Below the pieces are notes generated by a model. It had not been told where the DNA came from. It worked only from the letters and a program-made list of their open reading frames with translations, and made no database searches. 64,000 nucleotides of DNA. Origin: Planctomycetota bacterium. Lineage in GTDB: Bacteria; Planctomycetota; Planctomycetia; Planctomycetales; Planctomycetaceae. This document shows positions 33,834 through 42,981 of this stretch, piece after piece. The DNA is taken from NCBI GenBank assembly GCA_018242525.1, contig JAFEBS010000039.1, positions 59,554 through 123,553 on the forward strand. The letters are read 5' to 3'. Position 1 is the stretch's first letter; each line of letters starts with the position of its first letter. The position numbers and the translations under genes were made by a program.

Positions 33834-35837
33834 ATGCGACTGATCAAGGTGGCGGCGGCGATACTGAATACGACTCCGCTGGCGTGGAAGGCGAACCAAT
33901 CGGCAATTGTCCAGGCCATTCATGCGGCCCGACAGCAGCACGTCAGTATCCTGTGTCTGCCGGAATTGTGCATCACTGGATATGGATGCGAAGACGCGTT
34001 CCTTTCCAGCGGGACTCAGGCGATGGCCCAGAAGCTCCTGCTGGAACTGGTTCCGGAAACGACCGGGATGGCGGTTTCGTTCGGACTGCCGCTGCTGCAT
34101 CGCGGTGCCCTGTTCAACACCGCGGCGCTGGCGGTTGATGGAAAGTTAAAGGGACTGGTTGCCAAGCAGCACCTGGCGGGCGAGGGAATTCACTATGAAC
34201 CTCGCTGGTTCAAACGCTGGCCAAACAACGCTCGTGAACAGATCGAGATCGACGGCCAGCCGCTGCCGTTTGGCGACCTGTTGTTTGAGGTGGGCGACGT
34301 CCGGCTGGGTTTTGAGATCTGCGAAGACGCGTGGGTTGCCAATCGTCCGGGGGCGGAATTGGCCGAGCGGGGTGTCGACATCATCCTGAACCCCAGCGCC
34401 AGCCATTTCGCTTTCGCCAAGCATGCCGTCCGTCAGCGGTTCGTCCTGGAAGGCTCGCGGGCGTTCAGCGTGGGATATATCTATTCGAACCTGGTCGGTA
34501 ATGAATCCGGGCGGGCGATTTATGATGGCGGGGCATTGATCTCCCAGGCAGGGCGTCTGCTCGCGACCGGTCCACGATTCAGTTATGCCGATGCAGTGGT
34601 GACGACGGCCACGCTCGACATCGATGAAATCCGGATGGGACGTGCCCGCACGGGAAGTTTTCGTCCGTTGGCAGGGGATCCGAATGACAACGCCGTCCGC
34701 TGTTCATTCCGATTTCCCACCACTCAATACGTTGTGGATAAGCCGAATCCGGAAAAATGGGAACAGAGTCCGGACTTGAAGGAAGAAGAATTCGTCCGTG
34801 CGGTTTCGTTGGGGCTGTTCGACTATCTGCGGAAGAGTCGTTCGCGGGGTTTCGTCGTTTCCATCAGCGGTGGAGCCGACTCGGCGGCCGTGTCCCTGTT
34901 ATGTTCGATGCTGGTCTCTTTCGGCGTCGGTGAAATCGGTCGGGAAGCCTTCCTGGCGAAGCTCAGTTATCTGCCGGATCTGGCGCACGCGCCGACCAAT
35001 CGTGAATTGGTGAGGCAACTGCTGACGTGCGTCTATCAATCGACCAGCAACAGTTCACAGACCACGCTGGATGCGGCGCGCTCGGTCGCGGAGGGAATCG
35101 GAGCCGACTTCCACGTGTTTGATGTGGACGGACTGGTTCACGACTACATTGACATGGTTGCCAAGGCGCTCGGCCGGGAACTGTCCTGGGACCAGGATGA
35201 CCTGGCGCTGCAGAACATCCAGGCCCGTGTGCGGTCTCCCGGTGTCTGGATGCTGGCAAATACCCGCCAGGCTCTGCTGCTGGCGACCAGCAACCGCAGC
35301 GAAGCGGCCGTCGGTTATGCGACGATGGACGGCGACACATCGGGGGGGCTGTCCCCAGTGACGGGGATCGACAAGAACTTCCTGCGTCACTGGCTGCGGT
35401 GGATGGAATCCACCGGCCCTGCCGGGGATCGGACTCATCCGGAACTCGCATTGGTCAATGTGCAGTCCCCCACAGCGGAGCTTCGACCCTCAACTTCGCA
35501 CCAGACCGATGAAGCGGACTTGATGCCGTATGACGTCCTGGATGCGATCGAACGGTCGTCGATCCGCGACAAGCGGACTCCGTTGGAATCGTTGTGGCAT
35601 CTGCGGGAATCTTTCCCGCAGTACGAGTTGCCTCAACTGGCCTTCTGGGTGCGCCGGTTCTTTACGCTCTGGTGTCGCAACCAGTGGAAACGCGAGCGGT
35701 TTGCTCCGTCGTTTCATCTGGATGATGAGAACCTGGATCCCAAGACCTGGTGCCGTTTCCCGATCCTGTCGGGAGGCTATGAACGAGAATTGGACGAACT
35801 GGACGCGTGGGTCCATGAAGAAATGTCTCACGGATAA
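33834..35837 (+). CDS. nadE: Glutamine-hydrolysing NAD+ synthase
   Basis: The product has 667 residues from the ATG at 33834 (a TTG at 33816 is in frame but unlikely). The N-terminal nitrilase-type glutaminase shows CLPELCITGYGCED (Glu), LVAKQHLAGEG (Lys) and LGFEICEDAWVANRP (nucleophile Cys). The C-terminal synthetase begins GFVVSISGGADSAAVSLLCS, the ATP-pyrophosphatase loop, and includes LLLATSNRSEAAVGYATMDG. It amidates nicotinate adenine dinucleotide with ammonia channelled from glutamine, completing NAD synthesis. The 3' end overlaps the convergent secreted-protein gene by 10 bp. Confidence 0.95.
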   Translation: MRLIKVAAAILNTTPLAWKANQSAIVQAIHAARQQHVSILCLPELCITGYGCEDAFLSSGTQAMAQKLLLELVPETTGMAVSFGLPLLHRGALFNTAALAVDGKLKGLVAKQHLAGEGIHYEPRWFKRWPNNAREQIEIDGQPLPFGDLLFEVGDVRLGFEICEDAWVANRPGAELAERGVDIILNPSASHFAFAKHAVRQRFVLEGSRAFSVGYIYSNLVGNESGRAIYDGGALISQAGRLLATGPRFSYADAVVTTATLDIDEIRMGRARTGSFRPLAGDPNDNAVRCSFRFPTTQYVVDKPNPEKWEQSPDLKEEEFVRAVSLGLFDYLRKSRSRGFVVSISGGADSAAVSLLCSMLVSFGVGEIGREAFLAKLSYLPDLAHAPTNRELVRQLLTCVYQSTSNSSQTTLDAARSVAEGIGADFHVFDVDGLVHDYIDMVAKALGRELSWDQDDLALQNIQARVRSPGVWMLANTRQALLLATSNRSEAAVGYATMDGDTSGGLSPVTGIDKNFLRHWLRWMESTGPAGDRTHPELALVNVQSPTAELRPSTSHQTDEADLMPYDVLDAIERSSIRDKRTPLESLWHLRESFPQYELPQLAFWVRRFFTLWCRNQWKRERFAPSFHLDDENLDPKTWCRFPILSGGYERELDELDAWVHEEMSHG

Positions 35838-36262
35838 AACGGGCTTTCCGGCTTTGTTCGTAGTGCGATCGGTTGTCGTACGGGCGGCGTCGTGGATCTC
35901 GATGGGGCATCCCGATATTCGTAGAACGGACTTTCCTGGTTCGCCGGCGGCAGATTCCGGTACACGGGCCGAGCAGGAGAGACCGGGTAAACGGGACGCG
36001 ACACTCCATTCGACCAGACCGGGGTTCTTGTTTTCGGGGAACAGGTTCCATTGGGGCAGTTGGAGTTTCGCGGAGTGACTCGACAGGTGCCGTTGGCACA
36101 GGTCGGCGCTGGAGACAAGAGATATGACGGCGTCCAGGGGAGTGGTGCGAAGCCCCATGTTCGACCATCTTGCGCGAACGTGCTCGCGGACGTCATTCCT
36201 CCCATGGTTAACATCAGGCCGCAGATGCCGGCCACCCATTTGTGAGCGATTCTCGTGGACAT
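35828..36262 (-). CDS. Small secreted Pro/Ser-rich protein with CxNGTC repeats
   Basis: The product has 144 residues from the ATG at 36262 (MSTRIAHKWVAGICGLMLTM). A signal peptide cleaves near SASTFAQD. The mature part is short and low in complexity, with CANGTCR and CPNGTCSPK repeats, many Pro, Arg and Tyr, and a terminal repeat SPFYEYRD / SPFYP. It resembles short planctomycete envelope proteins without assigned function. It converges on nadE with overlapping stop codons. Confidence 0.65.
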   Translation of the reverse strand: MSTRIAHKWVAGICGLMLTMGGMTSASTFAQDGRTWGFAPLPWTPSYLLSPAPTCANGTCRVTPRNSNCPNGTCSPKTRTPVWSNGVSRPVYPVSPARPVYRNLPPANQESPFYEYRDAPSRSTTPPVRQPIALRTKPESPFYP

Positions 36263-36587
36263 GGTTTGAATCCTTTCGTGATGACAGCGAAGAAGCGGGA
36301 CGCCCCGCGGCAGAGGTTTGAAGATCGCAACGAACGTGCCAGCGCGAGTGGAGCTGGCGATTCTGTAACTTCGCCATCGTCGGAGCTGGGAAAACGAGTT
36401 CTCAACGCGGTCAATCGGCAACAATTGCCGGTCCTGGAAGCGATCCGAAAGCCGAGTTTGCCGGTGGGCGTGTCTTTGACGTCCAACTGTCTCGTAAAGA
36501 TTTCAGGTCCGTTGATCCGCGTAAGTGACTCTTACAATTTCGCGGCGTGAACGAATCCCCGTTTCACGTGAATCGGCAGGAACTACG

Positions 36588-36642
36588 GGGTCAAACGCGC
36601 CTGTGATCGGCAAGAACCACCGTGGTTGGGGGCGTTTGACCC
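36588..36642. repeat. Palindromic element with GGGTCAAACGC arms
   Basis: GGGTCAAACGC (36588-36598) pairs with GCGTTTGACCC (36632-36642), and the loop contains a further stem AACCACCGTGGTT. It is related in layout to the GGGTCAGACC elements. It lies 35 bp upstream of a sigma-54-like site in the 522-bp gap before csrA. Confidence 0.75.
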
Positions 36643-36676
36643 GGTCGGATCAAAAATGATCTTGACAGTGAATCTC

Positions 36677-36692
36677 TGGCACGGCGGGTGCT
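36677..36692 (+). promoter_or_regulatory. Sigma-54-type promoter upstream of csrA
   Basis: TGGCACGGCGGGTGCT fits the -24/-12 consensus TGGCACG-N4-TTGCW at all but one position and has the invariant GG and GC 10 nt apart. It is about 93 bp upstream of the csrA start. The match is comparable to that at 55992-56007. Confidence 0.6.
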
Positions 36693-36784
36693 TCCATGGT
36701 TCCGGCATGTGGCTTGTCTCACGACCGACGGCCGCACCCAGGAATTGAAATGGTCGCACGGTCAACAAAAAAGGGAGTACTTCA

Positions 36785-37012
36785 ATGTTGATCCTCACAC
36801 GGAAGCGAAACGACTCGATTCGAATTGGTGAAGACATTGTGGTTCGCGTCATGCGGACGGCCAAAGGGAGCGTCAAGATCGGGATCGAAGCTCCTGATTC
36901 GGTGCGCATCGTGCGTGGCGAACTGAACGACACAGGCGACTTCGTCAGCGCCCCGGCAATCGCTGACATCCACGAAGAATGCAATGCCGACGCTCTGATG
37001 CTGCAGCACTAG
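36785..37012 (+). CDS. csrA: Carbon storage regulator CsrA
   Basis: The product has 75 residues. MLILTRKRNDSIRIGEDIVV and GSVKIGIEAPDSVRIVRGEL match CsrA, a dimeric RNA-binding protein that blocks or exposes ribosome-binding sites at GGA-containing hairpins. The C-terminal tail after the second strand is longer than that of the E. coli protein (61 residues). It lies behind a sigma-54-like promoter, with no fliW or flagellar gene near. Confidence 0.95.
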   Translation: MLILTRKRNDSIRIGEDIVVRVMRTAKGSVKIGIEAPDSVRIVRGELNDTGDFVSAPAIADIHEECNADALMLQH

Positions 37013-37133
37013 CCGCATCCACCTCGAACTTCTGTTCATGACCAAACCCGGTAGAAATGGAACACCGGGGCCATCTCCTTAGAAAGTCTCTCTTGCACCG
37101 TGACCGGTGCTGACAATTGGAAGGAACCGAATC

Positions 37134-38897
37134 ATGACTCTATTACGGACTCTCCCTCGATCTATCAGGCTGTTCGTCCTGATTGTGTTGACCACAGCGA
37201 CTGTTGCTTATGCGGGTGATCATCCCGGACTCAACAGCCATCGCGATTTCGGCATCTCGCCGGACGACGTTGAAGGGCTGACGCTGGTACCGACCTCAAC
37301 CGAACCGGAAACACTGCGTGACCGGCTGCTGCGGGAGGGGATCCTGGATGATGCGACGTTTGTTTCGACCAGCGCTCGTCAACCCGTGAAACTGAAGACC
37401 CGCAGGCCGGTGGTGGAAGAACTGCCCGCTCCACCCGCCAAAGCTGCTCCGGCTGATGACGGTGATCGCAAGCCACCTCACCAGCCGACGGTCGCGGAAA
37501 AGATTCAATATCGTTATGCCGATCCGCGGGTTCTGCGGTTGCTGGATCAGCTCAATGACCAGTCGTCAGTCGCGCTGTATGTTGAGATTGCCCGGATGAT
37601 CGATTCGCGACACATCAAGCCATCGTCGTATGCCCGGCGGGTCGATGCCGCGTTTGAACATCTGGATCTGGCCTTGAATACGGCTTCGTTCCAGCAGGCC
37701 GTTCAATTGAAAGCGGTCGATCAGTCGCTGGGACGTTTGCGGAATTCGCTGTCTCAACTGCGCCAGCGGACCACTGTGAACAGCCTGGAAGATGCCGTCC
37801 AGACACTGAACCGGGTTCAGGAACTGGTGGATCAGACGGTCCAGATGCGTCCAGGGGCCGTGGGACTGGAATTCGTGCATGCGGAACTCGATACACTTGA
37901 CCAGTTCTCGTCGCTGATTCCACCAGAAAAGACGGGAGGCCCCAGCGTCGGATTGAAGGACAACGTCGTCGGAATCGGTGTGGAAGTTGAACCACATGCG
38001 GACGGACTGAAGGTGATGAAGGTACTACCAGGCGGACCGGCTGCGGACGTTCAAATGCGTCGTGGTGACGTCTTGACCGCCGTCGATCAACACGCCTTGA
38101 AGGGGTTGGAATTGAATCAGGCCGTGGATTACATCCTTGGTCAACCGGGGGTGCCACTCAAGTTGAATCTGCTGCGCGGCGGACGTCGCGGTGAAGTGAC
38201 CCTGGTTCGACGGCGGATCACGTTGCACGCGGTGGCCAGTAAAATGCTGGATGAAAAATCGAACGTTGGTTACATCAAGCTGGAATCGTTCACAGATTCG
38301 TCTGTGAAGGAAATGGACGACGCCCTGATGTCCTTGCACAACAGTGGAATGAAATCACTGGTCCTGGATCTGCGCGGCAATCCTGGCGGACTGCTGACAG
38401 CCGCAATCTCGATCTCGGATCGATTCCTGCCAGCGGGCACAATTGTTTCGACCCGGGGACGCAATGCGACGGACAATTCACGGGAACAAGCAGTCTACGG
38501 ACAGACGTGGAAGGTTCCACTGGTGGTCCTTGTCGATCGTAACAGTGCCAGTGCGAGTGAAATCCTGGCGGCAGCAATTCAGGAAAACGGACGTGGAATC
38601 ATCGTGGGGGAACGGTCCTATGGTAAGGGGACGGTCCAGACGCTCTTTCCACTGCAGTCAGCTCCGGCGGGACTGCGGCTGACGACTGCGAAGTTCTACA
38701 GTCCTGAAGGCCGCGAAATGGCCGGAGCCGGGGTCACACCGGATCTGAAAGTGGACCCGACGATCGGTGATGATGCGGAAAACGACGCGGCGATTGCCGC
38801 AGCCTTGAAATTGACGGCTGATCCCCGCCTGAAGGAGATGGCCTCGCACTTCATCCGGACAGGAGCGGTCCCGCGAGTCATTCGCGTGGTCATCTGA
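37134..38897 (+). CDS. Secreted C-terminal processing peptidase (S41 family) with PDZ domain
   Basis: The product has 587 residues from the ATG at 37134. A signal peptide (RLFVLIVLTTATVAYAG) is followed by a linker rich in Pro and Ala. An N-terminal helical region (about 125-255) precedes the PDZ domain (VVGIGVEVEPHADGLKVMKV, then GGPAADVQMRRGDVLTAVD). The peptidase part shows GYIKLESFTD, LRGNPGGLLTAA, and the catalytic serine in RNSASASEILAAA with the Lys in YGKGTVQTLFPL. Such Ser/Lys proteases trim C-termini of envelope proteins. It lies 121 bp after csrA. Confidence 0.92.
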   Translation: MTLLRTLPRSIRLFVLIVLTTATVAYAGDHPGLNSHRDFGISPDDVEGLTLVPTSTEPETLRDRLLREGILDDATFVSTSARQPVKLKTRRPVVEELPAPPAKAAPADDGDRKPPHQPTVAEKIQYRYADPRVLRLLDQLNDQSSVALYVEIARMIDSRHIKPSSYARRVDAAFEHLDLALNTASFQQAVQLKAVDQSLGRLRNSLSQLRQRTTVNSLEDAVQTLNRVQELVDQTVQMRPGAVGLEFVHAELDTLDQFSSLIPPEKTGGPSVGLKDNVVGIGVEVEPHADGLKVMKVLPGGPAADVQMRRGDVLTAVDQHALKGLELNQAVDYILGQPGVPLKLNLLRGGRRGEVTLVRRRITLHAVASKMLDEKSNVGYIKLESFTDSSVKEMDDALMSLHNSGMKSLVLDLRGNPGGLLTAAISISDRFLPAGTIVSTRGRNATDNSREQAVYGQTWKVPLVVLVDRNSASASEILAAAIQENGRGIIVGERSYGKGTVQTLFPLQSAPAGLRLTTAKFYSPEGREMAGAGVTPDLKVDPTIGDDAENDAAIAAALKLTADPRLKEMASHFIRTGAVPRVIRVVI

Positions 38898-38969
38898 TCG
38901 AGTCAAGGACGACTCGGTCCATTCGACACTTCCATCGGCAAAGGATCTCCGATGTTGACGCCAGAGATT

Positions 38970-38995
38970 GAGGACGGACCAAGAGGTCCGTCCTC
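38970..38995. repeat. Hairpin with 11-bp stem after the S41 protease gene
   Basis: GAGGACGGACC, loop AAGA, GGTCCGTCCTC forms a perfect stem 73 bp after the stop codon. No U-run follows, so it is either a factor-dependent terminator or a small palindromic repeat. The remaining part of 38898-39270 shows nothing else. Confidence 0.65.
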
Positions 38996-39270
38996 AAAGC
39001 ATTCTTTGGTCGTGACTTTGCCGGTCATTCCGCATCCAACTACCGTTACGTGGCGGGGGGACCATCCACCAACATCCCAGCCGCCTCGTTCCTCGGGAAC
39101 CAGACAAACATCTTCGATTTGCGATGCCAGATGGACTTTTGATCAGTGCGGGTTGCCAGCGACAGTTCGCATCGTGAGAATTGGATCGACCAGCCGCTCC
39201 TGTCCCGGCCTCCCCGGTTCCCAGCGCCTGGCCCCCAATGAATTCAGGCACCAGCGGAGCGTAAAGTCGA

Positions 39271-40224
39271 ATGACGGAGACAATGACCGATCCGGTGACG
39301 GTTTATGATTTAAGCGACCGAACCCAGATTGAATTGACCGGCGCAGACCGCATCAAGTTTCTCAACGGGTTCAGCACGAACGACATCAAATCGCTGCAGG
39401 CCGGTGGTGGGTGCGAAGCGTTTCTGACGAACGTCAAGGGGCGTGTCCTGGCACATGTGTTTGTGTTTGCGACTGCCAATTCGCTGTGGATCGACACGAT
39501 TCCCGGCCAGGAAACGGTGATCATCAATCATCTGGATCGCTACCTGATCCGTGAAGACGTCCAACTGAACGGTCGCTCGCAGGAACGTGGTGAACTCTTC
39601 CTCACCGGACCGGTTGCCGCACAACTGCTGATGCTGGATCCGGAATTGCCTCCCTTTGGCTCAGTGACGCGCGAGGCATTTGGAGTCCCCCTGGAAATCA
39701 GGCGTGCCGACATCCTGGGCTCGCCCGGTTTCTTGCTTTCAGTTCCGCGATCTGTCGTCGAATCCACCCGCCATAGCCTGCTAGGGATCGGCTGTATCGC
39801 GGGGAGCGCCGAAGAATTTGAGACGCGGCGCATTGAAGCAGGGTTCCCCTACCAGGGACGGGACATCAGCGACGAGAACCTGGCGCAGGAAGTTGCGAGA
39901 ACTCGCCAATGCATTTCGTTCACCAAGGGCTGCTACCTTGGCCAGGAACCGATTGCCCGACTGGATGCGATGGGGCACACCAATCGCGAACTGCGCCGAA
40001 TCCTGTTCGACGCGGGATCGGATCCGACACCCGGAGCGTCCCTTCGCAGTGGTGACTCGGACGACGAAGCGGGCATCGTGACGTCGGTCGCGCCCCTCAA
40101 AGACCCCACCGGCCGGATCGCAGCCTTGGGATATCTGAAAACCAAGTTCGGCCGCGCCGACACCAGGGTCCGGCTCTTGACCCTGGATTCGGCCTGCTAC
40201 GGGGTTGTTCAGGCGACTTCGTAA
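39271..40224 (+). CDS. ygfZ: YgfZ-like folate-binding protein (GcvT fold)
   Basis: The product has 317 residues. The signature KGCYLGQEPIARLDAMGH near residue 215 is the YgfZ motif, and LTGADRIKFLNGFSTNDIKS followed by CEAFLTNVKGRVLAHVFVF is the GcvT-like folate-binding N-domain. YgfZ proteins help repair or assemble iron-sulfur enzymes and influence tRNA modification such as MiaB. The start at 39271 is the first ATG; another at 39283 has a closer GGAG and is possible. A palindromic element follows the stop codon within 12 bp. Confidence 0.9.
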   Translation: MTETMTDPVTVYDLSDRTQIELTGADRIKFLNGFSTNDIKSLQAGGGCEAFLTNVKGRVLAHVFVFATANSLWIDTIPGQETVIINHLDRYLIREDVQLNGRSQERGELFLTGPVAAQLLMLDPELPPFGSVTREAFGVPLEIRRADILGSPGFLLSVPRSVVESTRHSLLGIGCIAGSAEEFETRRIEAGFPYQGRDISDENLAQEVARTRQCISFTKGCYLGQEPIARLDAMGHTNRELRRILFDAGSDPTPGASLRSGDSDDEAGIVTSVAPLKDPTGRIAALGYLKTKFGRADTRVRLLTLDSACYGVVQATS

Positions 40225-40235
40225 TGGCTCAATCG

Positions 40236-40291
40236 GGCTTTGCCCATAAAACGGGGTCAGACCGGTCAGACCCCATTTTATGGGCGAAGCC
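40236..40291. repeat. Palindromic element B (56 bp) with GGGGTCAGACC core
   Basis: GGCTTTGCCCATAAAACGGG followed by GTCAGACC pairs with GGTCAGACCCCATTTTATGG followed by GCGAAGCC, giving a nearly perfect palindrome with hardly any loop. The GGGGTCAGACC core is shared with the A elements. It sits between ygfZ and the convergent ABC operon and could act as a terminator for both. Confidence 0.85.
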
Positions 40292-40324
40292 GTTCTATCG
40301 TCATTCGACCGCATGGATCGAAGA

Positions 40325-41092
40325 TCAACACGCATCCCGATACTCGCGTGTCTCAAACAGGAGGACACCAAGAGCCAGCAGAGCCACGACCGCCGCGCTG
40401 AGCGTCGCCGTTGCCGCCATTCCCGAAACCGGCAGAAACATTTCCCGGGCCACCCGCCCCAGAGGCCCCAATTGCAGGTCACCGCCCGAGTCGTAAATCA
40501 TACACCGAACATAGAATGCCACGGAGACCCGTTTTACGATTCCCGGCAGGTTGCCGAACAGCACTTCCAGAAAGAACCAGTAGACCAGGGAAATGATCGT
40601 GCCATGCCGAAACACGGCTCCCACCAGCAGGAACAGGCTGGCATAGGCCAGTCCGCCCAACAGAGCGGCCGGCAGAAACATTGCAAACAGCTTCAGGCCG
40701 GGAACACCTGCCAGTCGACAGAGCAAAAACAGTGAGCCGCCAGTCCACCCGGCCACCAGTGCCAGCCCGGCCAGGGCTTTCGTGAAGTACACCAACGGTC
40801 GCGTGATGGGGACGATCAAGAGATAGATCAGGGTTTGATCTTCCCGTTCGCCTCCAATGCCGGACGCGCCGTAACAAATGGCGAAGATCGGCATCAGGAA
40901 GGCGACGAACGTCGGCACCAGGACTTGCTCCGCCAGCTTCTTCGCTGTTGGATCCGCCTGGCGCGACCAGGCCAGCACGATCAGGGCACACAATCCCGTC
41001 AATGCCACGCAGGCCAGCGTCTGACGGGAACAGAGTTGACGGCGGATGGTTAGCCAGAACAGGTGCCCGCAGGCTGACAAAGTAGTCTTCAC
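40325..41092 (-). CDS. ABC-2 type permease (last gene of the OMP-ABC operon)
   Basis: The product has 255 residues with about six hydrophobic helices, e.g. LACVALTGLCALIVLAW, VPTFVAFLMPIFAICYGASG and LSAAVVALLALGVLLFET. GIGGEREDQTLIYLLIVPIT is the loop typical of ABC-2 permeases with the pattern E-x-x-x-x-T-L. It starts 20 bp after the second ATPase gene and should form a transporter with it. No accessory periplasmic domain is seen. Confidence 0.85.
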   Translation of the reverse strand: MKTTLSACGHLFWLTIRRQLCSRQTLACVALTGLCALIVLAWSRQADPTAKKLAEQVLVPTFVAFLMPIFAICYGASGIGGEREDQTLIYLLIVPITRPLVYFTKALAGLALVAGWTGGSLFLLCRLAGVPGLKLFAMFLPAALLGGLAYASLFLLVGAVFRHGTIISLVYWFFLEVLFGNLPGIVKRVSVAFYVRCMIYDSGGDLQLGPLGRVAREMFLPVSGMAATATLSAAVVALLALGVLLFETREYRDAC

Positions 41093-41112
41093 ACCAGGGC
41101 TCCCGGATTCCG

Positions 41113-42075
41113 TTAGAACTTTGCGGCTGCAGACATGACATGCTGAAATGTCGCCTCGGTCGTGGTGTCGGTCGTTTCCAGGCGCGACACGTCGAACGAC
41201 GTCGCCTGGATCAATTCTCCGAATTGTCGAAAGAAGTCATCGGGGCGGACGACCTGCAGCAACAGTTCGTCGATTCCGGACAACTCGATCCGCAGCACCT
41301 GGTCCCAGGGGATCAAGCGGGTGGCCAGTTCCCGCTGCTGTCGACACGCGATGCGGATCTGCAGCGGTTGTCCGGCAAACATCGCACGAATGTCGGGCAG
41401 TGTGCCAACGGCCAGGACACGACCGCGTCCCATGAACACAATGCGGTCTGCCAGTTCATCCATCTCGTCCAGGATGTGGCTGGAAACCAGCACGGCCTGG
41501 CCGCGTGCGGCGCACCGTCGAAACAACTCCATCAATTCACGACGTCCCACAGGATCGATGCCGTTGAGCGGTTCATCCACGACCAGCACGGCCGGTTGAT
41601 GGACCAGGGCCTGCGCCAGCTTGATTCGTTGCCGCATTCCCTTGGAGCAGCCGCGCAGCGTTCGGTCCGCGCGGTCCAGCATGCCAACTTCTGCCAACGC
41701 CTGTTCGGTTCGCTCGCGGGATTCCACAGCAGACATCCCATGCAGTCTCGCCATCGTGCGGACAAATTGCCGGCCGGACATCTCTTCGTAGAACGCGTCT
41801 GCGTCGGGACAATAGCCGATGTGGCGACGTGCTGCCGCGGATCGGGCCGGTGCATCGCACACCAGCACGTTTCCCAGGCTGGGTCGTAACTGTCCCGTCA
41901 ACAGTTTGATGAACGTCGTCTTGCCGGCACCGTTGGGGCCCAGCAGTCCGGTGATTCCCGCTTCCAGAGTGACGCTGATGTCGTTCACGCCGATCACCGC
42001 GCCATACCATTTGGTAACGGACTGAAACTCGGCCAGCGGCCCCGGCAGTGCGTCCGGATAATCGGCGACGTTCAT
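41113..42075 (-). CDS. ABC transporter ATP-binding protein (second pair)
   Basis: The product has 320 residues from the ATG at 42075, overlapping the permease stop codon by 4 bp. Walker A is GPNGAGKTT, the signature is CSKGMRQRIKLAQ, Walker B is VLVVDEPLNGIDP and the switch His is in SSHILDEM. The C-terminal 90 residues form an extra regulatory segment. It resembles ATPases of ABC-2 exporters for drugs, lipids or polymers. Confidence 0.92.
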   Translation of the reverse strand: MNVADYPDALPGPLAEFQSVTKWYGAVIGVNDISVTLEAGITGLLGPNGAGKTTFIKLLTGQLRPSLGNVLVCDAPARSAAARRHIGYCPDADAFYEEMSGRQFVRTMARLHGMSAVESRERTEQALAEVGMLDRADRTLRGCSKGMRQRIKLAQALVHQPAVLVVDEPLNGIDPVGRRELMELFRRCAARGQAVLVSSHILDEMDELADRIVFMGRGRVLAVGTLPDIRAMFAGQPLQIRIACRQQRELATRLIPWDQVLRIELSGIDELLLQVVRPDDFFRQFGELIQATSFDVSRLETTDTTTEATFQHVMSAAAKF

Positions 42076-42944
42076 GACACCACCTCGACAGCCCGCACAC
42101 GGCGAACGATCAGGACCAGCGAAACGACGCACAGGGCTGCCAGGACGGCCAGGCAATATCCTGCTGACGGAATGCGGTTCGGGTCCAGCGACCCAAAGCA
42201 CCAGCGGCCCAGACGGTTCATGTCATCCCAGAATCCCAGCAACAGCCAATAGCGGTTGCCATCGATGGCACGCATGGCGTCAGCCAGGCCTTTGAGCAGC
42301 GCAAACAGGCCGAGCCAGGTCATCACCAGCGGCACAGTTCGAGGCACCCACGCAGCGATGGCAAAAATCAACAGGCTTTGGACGACGGCCAGGACCGTGC
42401 CGTACCCGAGGATACCGCAAAGCACCCGCGGATTGTCCAGGAAGTATTGGAAGGAATTGCTCAGGGTGCCGTATTCAATGAACAGGATCAAAGCGGGTAG
42501 GGTGGTCACAATCGTGACGACCGCGGCAATCGTCAGCAGCTTGCCGACAATGTAATGCCACTTGCCAATTCCCCGCGAAAGATAAAAGACCATCCCCCCC
42601 TGCCGATAGTCGCTGCCGATCAATGTGGACCCGGCAAACGCGAGCAGGAGGGCACAGATGCCTGCCTGGGCGAACATGAAGTCGGCGTATGCCTGCCCGG
42701 TCCCGGTCACCTTGTAGTTGTCCAGGAACCGGGCGATGTTTTCGTTCTGGACCGACAATGTGGCCTTCAGGTAAATGAAGGCGAAATGAAACAGGAAATT
42801 GAGCAGACCCAGGCCGATCAGGATCCAGAACACCCAGCGCCTGAAGATCAGCGACAGTCCGACTCGAACGATCGACAGACACCCCCACCACGGTGATCGT
42901 GGCTGACCTTCCCAGGTTCGATATCCCGCCTGATCCAATTCCAT
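42072..42944 (-). CDS. ABC-2 type permease (first pair)
   Basis: The product has 290 residues from the ATG at 42944 (MELDQAGYRTWEGQPRSPWW); an upstream in-frame start would add a basic tail. Six membrane helices are apparent, including WVFWILIGLGLLNFLFHFAF and VVTIVTTLPALILFIEY. Between helices 2 and 3 lies GSDYRQGGMVFYLSRGIGKW, the coupling segment of this permease family. It begins 37 bp after the first ATPase gene. Unlike the second permease it has an N-terminal cytosolic stretch of about 40 residues. Confidence 0.85.
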   Translation of the reverse strand: MELDQAGYRTWEGQPRSPWWGCLSIVRVGLSLIFRRWVFWILIGLGLLNFLFHFAFIYLKATLSVQNENIARFLDNYKVTGTGQAYADFMFAQAGICALLLAFAGSTLIGSDYRQGGMVFYLSRGIGKWHYIVGKLLTIAAVVTIVTTLPALILFIEYGTLSNSFQYFLDNPRVLCGILGYGTVLAVVQSLLIFAIAAWVPRTVPLVMTWLGLFALLKGLADAMRAIDGNRYWLLLGFWDDMNRLGRWCFGSLDPNRIPSAGYCLAVLAALCVVSLVLIVRRVRAVEVVS

Positions 42945-42981
42945 GTTGCCAACCAATCCCTTGAAAGAATGACTCGGCGCC

